A stretch of DNA of 11,706 nucleotides from Flavobacteriaceae bacterium UBA2000 (GCA_002335345.1 DDCS01000002.1:1-11706), one strand, 5' to 3'. Positions 1 through 7,862 are shown, counted from the stretch's first letter. The notes: generated by a model from the letters alone, not told the origin. Numbers and translations are program-made.

Positions 1-1440
1 CTTGCAGCAAGAATTAATGACTGTGATTGTGCGTTGGTCATAACCAGCGACGGTGGATTTCGCGGGGCTAAAACCATAGCCCTAAAAAATATAGTCGATC
101 AGGCACTTGAGGAGTGCCCAGGGATTCAAAAAACTTTAGTTGTCGCACGCACCAATCAAAAAATAAAAATGGTCCCTGGTCGGGATCTTTGGTTAAAGCC
201 TCTTGTTGACCAGGCGAGTGATCATTGTCCTGCCACCATGATGGATGCAGAAGACCCTTTGTTTATTCTTTATACCTCGGGTTCTACGGGAAAACCTAAA
301 GGCATGGTACACACTTGTGGAGGCTATATGGTCTACACGGCCTATACCTTTAAAAATGTATTTCAATACACCGAGCAAGATATCTACTGGTGTTCGGCCG
401 ATATTGGGTGGATTACCGGACACAGTTATATCCTTTATGGTCCTTTGGCCAATGGTGCTACGACTGTGATGTTTGAAGGCGTGCCTTCTTATCCAGACTT
501 CGGTCGCTTTTGGGCCATTATTGAAAAATATAAGATTACACAATTTTATACTGCACCTACCGCCATTAGGGCATTAGCCAAAGAATCATTGGATTTTGTA
601 ACCCCATATGATTTATCAAGCTTAAAAGTTTTAGGGACTGTGGGAGAACCGATAAATGAGGAGGCATGGCAATGGTATTTTAATCATATTGGTCAGGCCA
701 AAGTCCCCATTGTAGACACTTGGTGGCAAACGGAAACAGGGGGGGTAATGATTGCGCCGCTCCCAGGAATCACCCGAGCTATTCCAACTTATGCTACCCT
801 GCCTTTGCCTGGCATTCAACCTGTTTTGCTGGACGAGCAGGGTAACGAAATCAATACCCAAGAAGGCTCAGGACTTCTTTTTATCAAACATCCTTGGCCC
901 TCAATAGCCCGGACCATATGGGGTGATCACCAACGATATGTACAGACTTATTTTGGCGCTCAAAAGGATAAATACATGACCGGTGATGGCGCTACACGGG
1001 ATGCCCAAGGCAATTACCGTATTACTGGACGCGTCGATGACGTCATCATTGTTTCTGGGCACAATCTCGGCACAGCCCCTATAGAAGATGCCATAAATGA
1101 GCACGAATTAGTCGCCGAAAGCGCGGTTATCGGAGTGCCACACCCCATTAAAGGCAACAGTCTTTTTGGTTTTATTATTCTCAAACAAAAACAAAGCTCT
1201 GAAACTGAAGCGTCCTTAAAAAATCAAATTAATCAATCCATTGCCCAGCATATTGGACCAATCGCAAAACTTGATGAAATGGTTTTTACCCCGGGGCTCC
1301 CTAAAACCCGCAGTGGCAAGATCATGCGAAGAATTTTGCGCAACATTGCTCAAAGGCAATTTGACGCTCTAGGCGACACCAGCACCCTACTTAATCCAGA
1401 AATTGTCAAGGACTTAATTAAAATGATGAAAAAAATATAG
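1..1440 (+). CDS. acs: Acetyl-CoA synthetase (AMP-forming), 5' end cut by window edge
   Basis: Activates acetate to acetyl-CoA through an acetyl-AMP intermediate in the cytoplasm. The frame is open from base 1, so the true start lies outside; 479 residues remain of a family usually about 630-650 long, with roughly 170 missing. Numbering from the first visible codon, the ATP-binding loop YTSGSTGKPKG is at 91-101. The acetate-pocket tryptophan is W242 in DTWWQTETGG, with W137, T139 and V214 also matching the pocket of characterised Acs enzymes. The hinge/A8 region GRVDDV precedes SGHNLGT. PKTRSGK carries the catalytic lysine K440, the residue known to be controlled by acetylation in this family. 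One oddity is Asn355 in SGHNLGT, where enterobacterial Acs has Arg. The conserved acetate pocket makes acetate the likely substrate rather than propionate. The TonB receptor gene starts 75 bases downstream. Confidence 0.96.
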   Translation, partial: LAARINDCDCALVITSDGGFRGAKTIALKNIVDQALEECPGIQKTLVVARTNQKIKMVPGRDLWLKPLVDQASDHCPATMMDAEDPLFILYTSGSTGKPKGMVHTCGGYMVYTAYTFKNVFQYTEQDIYWCSADIGWITGHSYILYGPLANGATTVMFEGVPSYPDFGRFWAIIEKYKITQFYTAPTAIRALAKESLDFVTPYDLSSLKVLGTVGEPINEEAWQWYFNHIGQAKVPIVDTWWQTETGGVMIAPLPGITRAIPTYATLPLPGIQPVLLDEQGNEINTQEGSGLLFIKHPWPSIARTIWGDHQRYVQTYFGAQKDKYMTGDGATRDAQGNYRITGRVDDVIIVSGHNLGTAPIEDAINEHELVAESAVIGVPHPIKGNSLFGFIILKQKQSSETEASLKNQINQSIAQHIGPIAKLDEMVFTPGLPKTRSGKIMRRILRNIAQRQFDALGDTSTLLNPEIVKDLIKMMKKI

Positions 1441-1450
1441 CCCAAGGGAT

Positions 1451-1514
1451 TTAAGGTATGGTTTTTGTGACCGCGTAACTCGTGCTAATTCAACCTTAAT
1501 CACAAAGATTATAC
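1451..1514 (+). repeat. Two interleaved inverted repeats in the acs-receptor gap
   Basis: Arm B (1456-1470) can pair with arm B' (1500-1514) as an uninterrupted 15-base-pair RNA stem: 12 Watson-Crick and 3 G-U pairs around a 29-base loop. A second, exact 6-base dyad, TTAAGG (1451-1456) with CCTTAA (1494-1499), is interleaved with it in the order A-B-A'-B'. There are no bases to bridge the stems, so a classical pseudoknot is unlikely; the two pairings look like alternatives. B' ends one base before the receptor ATG, so folding would bury the translation start region. No T-tract follows, so this is not a standard intrinsic terminator for acs. The pairing is visible in the sequence; any regulatory role is inference. 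Confidence 0.55.
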
Positions 1515-1515
1515 A

Positions 1516-3792
1516 ATGCGTCAAGTCCTTTTTACCCTGAGCCTTTTTTGCTTTTATTTCGCAATGGCTCAGCCAATAAACTATAATGATGATCCCGCTG
1601 AAATTAATTTGTTTCGGGCTACCGAAACAGACACCATTAACAAGGATTATTGGACCCAACTCGACAGTACGGACACAGAACTCGAGCAAGTCGTTATCTC
1701 AGCCACTAAGTGGCGTCAATCCAGGGATAAAAGCCCGCTAAAGGTAATCAGCGTTAAGTCAGCAGATATTGTCTTGCAAAACCCCCAGACCGCTGCTGAT
1801 TTACTCGGCAATTCAGGCGCTGTATTTATTCAAAAAAGCCAACAAGGGGGCGGCAGCCCTATGATTCGCGGTTTTGCCGCTAATCGATTGATCTATACCG
1901 TAGACGGCGTGCGGATGAACACCGCCATTTTTAGGGGGGGCAATCTTCAAAATGTCATTTCTTTAGATGCCCTTTCTTTAGAAAGCGCAGAAGTTTTATT
2001 AGGGCCTGATGCGGTCGTCTATGGCAGCGACGCCATTGGCGGGGTTATGAGTTTTGAAACCCTCGGTCCAAAATTCTCAGACAACGAACAATTGTCTGTC
2101 TCGGCCAGTGGCCTGACCCGCATGGCTTCAGCTAATTTCGAGCGAACGGCCCATGCGGATCTTCAAATAGGGCGACAAAAGTGGGCTTTAACCTCGAGCT
2201 TCACACGGACTAATTTTGGCGATCTGCGTCAAGGAAATCACGGGCCTGAAGATTATTTACGGCCCTTTTATGTAACCCATTACAATGGTCAAGACCTTAT
2301 CACACCAAATTCAAATCCAAACCGACAGACCCCCTCGGGATATAATCAAAGTAATTTCATGCAAAAGGTATTTTATCGACCCAATACCCAATGGAATTTA
2401 AGTCTGGCCTATCATCATTCAGCAACTTCTGCCTACAGCCGTTACGATCGACAACTCAGAACAAAAAATGATCTGCCGCGCTATGGTCAATGGGATTATG
2501 GTCCTCAAAAATGGGCCATGAAACAATTCACCGCCAACCACACTAGGGCTCAGGGTATTTTTTCTGAAATGACTTTGCGATTAGCGCAGCAAGACTTTGA
2601 AGAAAGCCGAATTAGTCGAGGCTTCAATGACCCCATACAAGAAAATCGATCAGAGGCTGTTGTGGCCTATTCTGCAAATTTAGATCTGCGTAAATCAATA
2701 GGGGACAAAGGAGAATTATTTTATGGATTGGAATGGGTTTTAGACCAGGTAACCTCCACTGGAATAGAGAAAAATATTCAGTCCAATACAAGTGCCCCAG
2801 GGCCTTCTCGTTACCCCCAAGCAGATTGGCAATCCTATGCCGCTTACCTTTCGTATCAGCACCAATGGACCTCAAAACTCATGTCTCAAGCTGGGCTGCG
2901 TTATAATGGCATTGATTTAAAGGCCGCCTTTGACACGAGTTTTTACCCATTACCTTTTGATAAGGCAGAGCTCAATACAGAGGCTGTGACAGGAAGCTTT
3001 GGCCTTGTGTTTAAGCCCTCCAGGTTTTGGAACTTGCGCGCCAATATGGCCACTGCCTTTAGAGCGCCCAATGTGGAGGATATTGGAAAGGTCTTTGATT
3101 CAGAACCTGGTGCGGTCGTCGTTCCAAATCCAGATCTCGTCCCTGAATATGCCGTTAGTTGGGATTTAGGGATCGCCCATATGCTCCATAAAAAATTGAA
3201 AGTCGACCTCAGCGGCTACTACACGCGGTTAGACAACGCCCTCACGCGAAGAGATTTTACCTTAAATGGCGCATCCGAAATTGTCTATGATGGCGTATTG
3301 AGTCGGGTTCAAGCGATTCAAAATGCAGCCGAAGCCCAAGTTTATGGTATTCACACCGGCATTGAACTCAAATTACCTTCAGGCTTTGAACTCACTACTG
3401 ATTTAAACTGGCAAAAGGGAACTGAAGAAATGGATGATGGCTCTAGCAGCCCTGCGCGGCATGCGGCCCCTTGGTTTGGCGCCACACGCTTATGGTTTCG
3501 TGCCGAAAATCTCGTGATTCAGGGCTATTCTCAGTACAGTGGCGGATTGAGTCATGATCAATTGGCTGTGGAAGAACAATCAAAAACAGAAATATACGCC
3601 CTGGATGCTCAGGGCAATCCATATGCCCCTGCCTGGCAGACGTTCAATCTTAAGGCTCAATATTCCATAGATGCACACATTGAGTTGATCGCTGGGGTGG
3701 AAAACATCACCGATCAACGGTATCGCACCTATAGTTCTGGTATTTCAGCAGCAGGTCGCAACCTAATTTTAGCCTTGCGCGCCCAAATTTAA
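1516..3792 (+). CDS. TonB-dependent outer-membrane receptor
   Basis: A 758-residue outer-membrane beta-barrel importer that would take up a ligand using TonB/ExbBD energy. Residues 1-18 form a signal peptide ending AMA before Gln19, which supports this ATG. A short acidic linker follows; EQVVISATK (about 57-65) begins the plug and may include the TonB-contact strand. Plug landmarks are SPMIRGF (114-120), VDGVRMN (129-135) and VVYGSDAIGG (167-176). The barrel runs from about 190 to the end and contains FRAPN (515-519) and NPDLVPE (538-544), the box pair known from haem/haemoglobin-type receptors. However, the stretch between the boxes contains no histidine, so haem should not be assumed. There is no N-terminal carboxypeptidase-regulatory-like domain and no SusD partner, so it is not a Sus-type glycan system. 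The last residue is Ile rather than the usual aromatic. The transporter gene begins 22 bases downstream, suggesting co-transcription. The ligand is unknown. Confidence 0.93.
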   Translation: MRQVLFTLSLFCFYFAMAQPINYNDDPAEINLFRATETDTINKDYWTQLDSTDTELEQVVISATKWRQSRDKSPLKVISVKSADIVLQNPQTAADLLGNSGAVFIQKSQQGGGSPMIRGFAANRLIYTVDGVRMNTAIFRGGNLQNVISLDALSLESAEVLLGPDAVVYGSDAIGGVMSFETLGPKFSDNEQLSVSASGLTRMASANFERTAHADLQIGRQKWALTSSFTRTNFGDLRQGNHGPEDYLRPFYVTHYNGQDLITPNSNPNRQTPSGYNQSNFMQKVFYRPNTQWNLSLAYHHSATSAYSRYDRQLRTKNDLPRYGQWDYGPQKWAMKQFTANHTRAQGIFSEMTLRLAQQDFEESRISRGFNDPIQENRSEAVVAYSANLDLRKSIGDKGELFYGLEWVLDQVTSTGIEKNIQSNTSAPGPSRYPQADWQSYAAYLSYQHQWTSKLMSQAGLRYNGIDLKAAFDTSFYPLPFDKAELNTEAVTGSFGLVFKPSRFWNLRANMATAFRAPNVEDIGKVFDSEPGAVVVPNPDLVPEYAVSWDLGIAHMLHKKLKVDLSGYYTRLDNALTRRDFTLNGASEIVYDGVLSRVQAIQNAAEAQVYGIHTGIELKLPSGFELTTDLNWQKGTEEMDDGSSSPARHAAPWFGATRLWFRAENLVIQGYSQYSGGLSHDQLAVEEQSKTEIYALDAQGNPYAPAWQTFNLKAQYSIDAHIELIAGVENITDQRYRTYSSGISAAGRNLILALRAQI

Positions 3793-3814
3793 TTTCATTG
3801 CTTAAATTGGGGCG

Positions 3815-5242
3815 ATGAAACAACTTCTCGCCTTGGCGTTAGGCCCAATACTGGCCGTGTCTATTCTTTTGTTGCCAGAGCCGCTATTTAATCCAATAAT
3901 GGATAAGATTTTTGCGGCCAGCCTGTGGATGGTTATTTGGTGGATTACTGAGGCCGTCTCTATTTCCATTACTGCGCTTTTGCCTATAGTAATTTTCCCT
4001 TTACTGGGCGTTGGTACGATCGGTCAGGTGACCGTTCATTACGCCAATCCCATAGTGTTTCTTTTTTTTGGCGGATTTGTCATCGCACTGGCCTTAGAAA
4101 AAGTGGCTTTACACAAACGCATGGCCTTACATATCTTAAAGCTTACCGGGCCCAAAGCAAACGGAGTGATTTTTGGGTTTATGCTGGCAACCGCACTACT
4201 CTCCATGTGGATTTCCAATACGGCCAGTACTGTAGTGATGCTTCCTATGGCCCTGTCTGTTTATAAACTGGTCAAAAAGAAAACGCAAAAGAATAAGAAA
4301 AAACTGCGGCGATTTGCCGTGAGTCTTATGCTCGGTATCGCAGCAGCGGCGAATATCGGGGGAATGGCCACATTAATTGGCACCCCACCAAACAGCGTGA
4401 TGCTCGCTTTTTTGAATGAACAATACCAAGTAGACATTGGATTTTTTCAATGGATGACCTTTGGAGTCCCTTTATCAGCGCTACTGCTTGCGGTGGCGTA
4501 TTGGATAATCGTCCGTTGGGCATACCCAAGTGGCCTGGGACTTTTGGACAGTGCCCACGACATCATCGAGGACGAACTCCATGCCCTAGGGCCAATAAAG
4601 CGCAAAGAAAGAACTGTGCTCACGTTGTTTTTAATGACGGTTCTTGGTTGGGTGGTTAGAGGGCAAATCAATGCATTGTGGCCGGATCTGTCCCTCACCG
4701 ATACCCATATCGCCATGCTCGGCGCCCTAGCACTTTTTGTCGTACCCGTCCAAAAAGGAGCAAAGCCCTGTGTCCTCCAATGGGAAGATACGGCTAAACT
4801 CCCTTGGGGTATTTTGATTCTGTTTGGAGGGGGACTGGCTCTAGCCAACGCCTTAGCGCAGGGAGGTTTTATCGATGCCATACAAGCCTTTATAAGCCAG
4901 CAAGATCAATGGTCTCCGGTTTTGATCCTCATTGCACTGGTTACGCTCGTATTGTTTTTAACCGAACTCATGAGCAATGTCGCTTTGGTTACCGTTTTTT
5001 TACCCGTTATCGCAGGAATCGCTCTTGGCTTGGATCAACCGCTCATGGCTATGGTCATTCCCGTTACCCTTGCGTCGAGTTGCGCGTTTATGTTGCCCAT
5101 GGCAACACCCCCAAACGCCATAGTGTTTGCCAGCGGTCACGTTAGTGTTTCACAGATGGTCCGTTCGGGATTCTGGCTAAACCTCATGTCCTTAATCGTT
5201 ATCTTGCTTACTAATTATTTCTTATTGCCTTTAATTTTCTAA
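3815..5242 (+). CDS. SLC13/DASS family sodium-coupled anion (dicarboxylate or sulfate) symporter
   Basis: A 475-residue polytopic inner-membrane protein with many hydrophobic segments, of the divalent-anion:sodium symporter family (relatives: VcINDY, SLC13). The two inverted halves each show the family signature pair. The first half has SNT at 134-136 and GTPPN at 189-193; the second has SNV at 387-389 and ATPPN at 430-434. These loops form the sodium and anion sites in known structures. The second SNT is SNV here, losing the hydroxyl that helps bind carboxylate in dicarboxylate carriers, so the substrate could be a dicarboxylate, sulfate or another anion. A strongly basic stretch, KKKTQKNKKKLRR (about 154-166), is probably a cytoplasmic loop. 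The ATG opens directly into a hydrophobic segment; no Shine-Dalgarno is evident. It follows the receptor gene by 22 bases and probably shares its transcript. A T8 run lies in the VFLFFGG region. Confidence 0.92.
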   Translation: MKQLLALALGPILAVSILLLPEPLFNPIMDKIFAASLWMVIWWITEAVSISITALLPIVIFPLLGVGTIGQVTVHYANPIVFLFFGGFVIALALEKVALHKRMALHILKLTGPKANGVIFGFMLATALLSMWISNTASTVVMLPMALSVYKLVKKKTQKNKKKLRRFAVSLMLGIAAAANIGGMATLIGTPPNSVMLAFLNEQYQVDIGFFQWMTFGVPLSALLLAVAYWIIVRWAYPSGLGLLDSAHDIIEDELHALGPIKRKERTVLTLFLMTVLGWVVRGQINALWPDLSLTDTHIAMLGALALFVVPVQKGAKPCVLQWEDTAKLPWGILILFGGGLALANALAQGGFIDAIQAFISQQDQWSPVLILIALVTLVLFLTELMSNVALVTVFLPVIAGIALGLDQPLMAMVIPVTLASSCAFMLPMATPPNAIVFASGHVSVSQMVRSGFWLNLMSLIVILLTNYFLLPLIF

Positions 5243-5259
5243 AAATCTTTATCTCTCCG

Positions 5260-5267
5260 TAACTTTG
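5260..5267 (+). promoter_or_regulatory. Candidate Bacteroidota -7 promoter box upstream of ppc
   Basis: TAACTTTG is an exact match to the TAnnTTTG -7 element used by the main sigma factor in Bacteroidota. It lies 17 bases before the ppc ATG, in the 42-base gap after the transporter gene, and would give a leader of roughly ten bases. I do not see a TTG -33 element at the usual 19-21 base spacing; the nearest upstream TTG (5225-5227) is too far away. The box may therefore be a weak or auxiliary promoter, or a coincidence. Confidence 0.35.
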
Positions 5268-5284
5268 GCTTTCATTTCCATGCT

Positions 5285-7852
5285 ATGAAACACACCAAGG
5301 AAGAAAGATTTCAAAAACACGTGCTGTCTAAATATCAGATTTACAACAGCATTTTTATGACCCTCCCCTTTGATTCAATCACCAAGACCGGGGTCCTTTT
5401 GCCCTTATTTGAAGAGCTCTGTGTTTCTGGCTATGAACAAGGGAAAAACCCCACTGAAATCATCCATGAATTCTATCAGCAATACCGACCAGAATTCGAT
5501 GAAAAGCAACAAATCAATCTGCTATTTAGCTTTATTCAATACATCGAACGCCAAGTCGTTCTCTTTGATGCGATTGAAGAAGCAACATTTTCCATCATCA
5601 ATAACACTGAAGGCCGAGGAACCTTGCGCAGTATCAAAGATGAGGCGCATGAGAAAAATAAGCGCGAAGCCCTAAAGGACTACCTTAAGCGCTTTAAAGT
5701 CCGTCCTGTACTTACCGCCCACCCCACCCAGTTTTATCCAGGCTCTGTTTTGGGAATCATCACGGATTTGGCAAAATCTATTGAGAAAAATAAACTCGAC
5801 GAAATAGAATTGCTCTTGGCACAACTTGGCAAAACACCCTTTTTCAAAAAATCCAAACCCAGTCCTTTTGACGAAGCGGTGAGTTTAATATGGTATCTAG
5901 AGCATGTCTTTTATCAAGCAGCACATAATATTTATCGATTTACAAAAACCCACATTTTTGACGGAGAACAACTGCCAAACGAACTCATTAATCTCGGGTT
6001 TTGGCCCGGTGGAGACCGCGACGGCAATCCGTTTGTTACAGCAGAAATAACGCTGGAAGTCGCCGCAAGACTTCGTCGTTCTTTAATGAAAAATTATTAT
6101 AAAGACGTGCGCAAAATGAAGCGCCGGATCACCTTTGATCACGCCGAACCACTGGTATTAGCCCTCGAAGAAAAACTGGCTGCTGAACTCAACCCGAGCT
6201 TTACCGTAGCGGGTGATCGTACCCCTGAATTTCTCAAAGACCTAGCCTCCTTGAAGGAAATTTTAGAGACGCAGCACGAAGGACTTTTTGTGACTTTAGT
6301 TGACGAGCTCATTGAAAAAATGAACCTTTTTGGATGTTATTTTGCCTCTTTAGATATTCGCCAAGATTCACGCATACACACTAAGGCAATCATGGCCATT
6401 GCTCAAGCCTACCCGGAGATCATCCCAATGAATTACCCGCATCTCGATGCCCAGCAAAAAATTGATTTATTGGGCGGATTACACGGTAAGGTCGATGTAG
6501 ATAAGATAAAGGATGAAATGGGCCAGCAGACCTTGGCCTCAATTTATGCCATGAAAAGCATCCAAGAAAAGAATGGCGCTAAGGCTTGCGAACGCTATAT
6601 CATTAGCAATAATGGCAGTGTTGTCAATGTTATGGAAGCCTTCGCAATGATTCGATTATGCGACTGGGAAACCCCTAATTGTGATGTTATCCCTTTGTTT
6701 GAAACCATTGATGACCTTAAAGCAGCGGATAAGGTCATGGAAGCCTTATACACGAATTCTGAATACCAAAAACACCTTCAAAGGCGCGGGAATCGACAGT
6801 CTATAATGCTTGGATTTAGTGATGGCACCAAAGATGGCGGGTATCTTATGGCCAACTGGGCCATTTATCGGGCCAAAGAACGCTTGACCGAAGTGTCTCG
6901 CGCTCACGGAATTACTGCCTTGTTTTTTGACGGTCGGGGAGGGCCCCCGGCACGGGGAGGAGGAAAGACCCATCAGTTCTATGCGTCTTTGGGAAACACC
7001 ATAGAGCACGAAGAGGTTCAGTTAACCATTCAAGGCCAAACGATAAGTTCAAATTTTGGCACTATTGCTTCCTGTCAGTACAATTTGGAACAACTGATTA
7101 GTTCGGGTATTGCCAATGAAATTTTTTCCCCAGATCAAGCCAATATTGCCCCAGAACAAAGGCTTATTTTAGCGCAATTGGCTGATTTGAGCTATAGCGC
7201 GTACCAAGACTTTAAAAACCACCCGAAGTTTTTACCCTATCTAGAGAAAATAAGCACCTTAAAATATTACGCAAAAACCAATATTGGCAGTCGCCCGGCC
7301 AAACGCGGCAGTAGTGATCAGCTAAATTTTAGTGATCTCCGGGCTATTCCTTTTGTGGGCAGCTGGAGTCAACTCAAACAAAATGTTCCTGGGTTTTATG
7401 GCGTAGGCATAGCCCTTGAAGCCCTTAAGGCCCAAGGTAAAATGACTGAGCTGCAGGAACTTTATAAAACCTCTGCATTTTTTAGAACACTTCTCGAAAA
7501 TAGCATGATGAGCCTTAGCAAAAGCTATTTTCCTCTGACTCAATACTTAAAAGACGATCCTGAGTTTGGTGGTTTTTGGCAACTTATTTATCAAGAATAT
7601 TTGCGCTCAAAAGACCTTGTTTTAGAAGTCTCTGGCTTGGATCAACTTATGGAAGACTCACGGGCGATGAGGGCCTCCATCGGGGTGCGTGAACGCATCG
7701 TTCTGCCCTTGTTGACCATACAACAGTACGCTCTGCGCAGAATACAAGAGATTCATAAAGGAGAAAAAAATGACCGTGATTTAGCCATTTATGAAAAAAT
7801 GGTAACCCGTTCGCTCTTTGGCAATATCAATGCGAGCCGAAATAGCGCATAG
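5285..7852 (+). CDS. ppc: Phosphoenolpyruvate carboxylase (divergent Bacteroidota type)
   Basis: Cytoplasmic anaplerotic enzyme that carboxylates phosphoenolpyruvate with bicarbonate to oxaloacetate, feeding the TCA cycle and aspartate-family synthesis. The 855-residue length fits the family (about 850-900). Visible active-site segments in order are VLTAHPTQ with the catalytic His146, GGDRDGNP (242-249), FFDGRGGPPARGGG around Asp549, Arg551 and Arg557, GSRPAKR (668-674), and a C-terminus ending RNSA that keeps the penultimate-region Asn853 (RNTG in classic enzymes). Arg557 and Asn853 align with residues of the aspartate-inhibition site in E. coli PEPC, so feedback inhibition is plausible. Differences from textbook enzymes are TAHPTQ for TAHPTE, FDGRGG for FHGRGG, and PPARGGGK for the usual GRGGGP ending. 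No frameshift or truncation is seen. The ATG at 5285 gives the N-terminus typical of flavobacterial homologues. A candidate -7 box lies 17 bases upstream. The gene converges on recO with a 10-base gap. Confidence 0.96.
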   Translation: MKHTKEERFQKHVLSKYQIYNSIFMTLPFDSITKTGVLLPLFEELCVSGYEQGKNPTEIIHEFYQQYRPEFDEKQQINLLFSFIQYIERQVVLFDAIEEATFSIINNTEGRGTLRSIKDEAHEKNKREALKDYLKRFKVRPVLTAHPTQFYPGSVLGIITDLAKSIEKNKLDEIELLLAQLGKTPFFKKSKPSPFDEAVSLIWYLEHVFYQAAHNIYRFTKTHIFDGEQLPNELINLGFWPGGDRDGNPFVTAEITLEVAARLRRSLMKNYYKDVRKMKRRITFDHAEPLVLALEEKLAAELNPSFTVAGDRTPEFLKDLASLKEILETQHEGLFVTLVDELIEKMNLFGCYFASLDIRQDSRIHTKAIMAIAQAYPEIIPMNYPHLDAQQKIDLLGGLHGKVDVDKIKDEMGQQTLASIYAMKSIQEKNGAKACERYIISNNGSVVNVMEAFAMIRLCDWETPNCDVIPLFETIDDLKAADKVMEALYTNSEYQKHLQRRGNRQSIMLGFSDGTKDGGYLMANWAIYRAKERLTEVSRAHGITALFFDGRGGPPARGGGKTHQFYASLGNTIEHEEVQLTIQGQTISSNFGTIASCQYNLEQLISSGIANEIFSPDQANIAPEQRLILAQLADLSYSAYQDFKNHPKFLPYLEKISTLKYYAKTNIGSRPAKRGSSDQLNFSDLRAIPFVGSWSQLKQNVPGFYGVGIALEALKAQGKMTELQELYKTSAFFRTLLENSMMSLSKSYFPLTQYLKDDPEFGGFWQLIYQEYLRSKDLVLEVSGLDQLMEDSRAMRASIGVRERIVLPLLTIQQYALRRIQEIHKGEKNDRDLAIYEKMVTRSLFGNINASRNSA

Positions 7853-7862
7853 CCTTCGGAAT

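Noticed and set aside
34..36. TTG at 34 as an acs start codon
   Set aside because: The frame is open and Acs-like back to base 1, and about 170 conserved N-terminal residues would be missing; the gene simply runs off the window.
1414..1689. A 91-codon - strand open frame spanning the acs-receptor gap
   Set aside because: It overlaps both well-supported genes, has no recognisable protein features, and its reading is explained as the complement of the signal-peptide region and the gap.
3803..3810. TAAATTGG as a -7 promoter box for the symporter gene
   Set aside because: It has two mismatches to TAnnTTTG and would put transcription start at or past the ATG, four bases away.
4447..4881. A 144-codon - strand open frame inside the symporter gene
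   Set aside because: It is fully antisense to a strongly supported membrane-protein gene, has low-complexity composition and no domain I recognise.
5280..5288. ATG-CTA-TGA minimal leader frame overlapping the ppc start
   Set aside because: It is only two codons long and has no ribosome-binding signal; likely coincidence.
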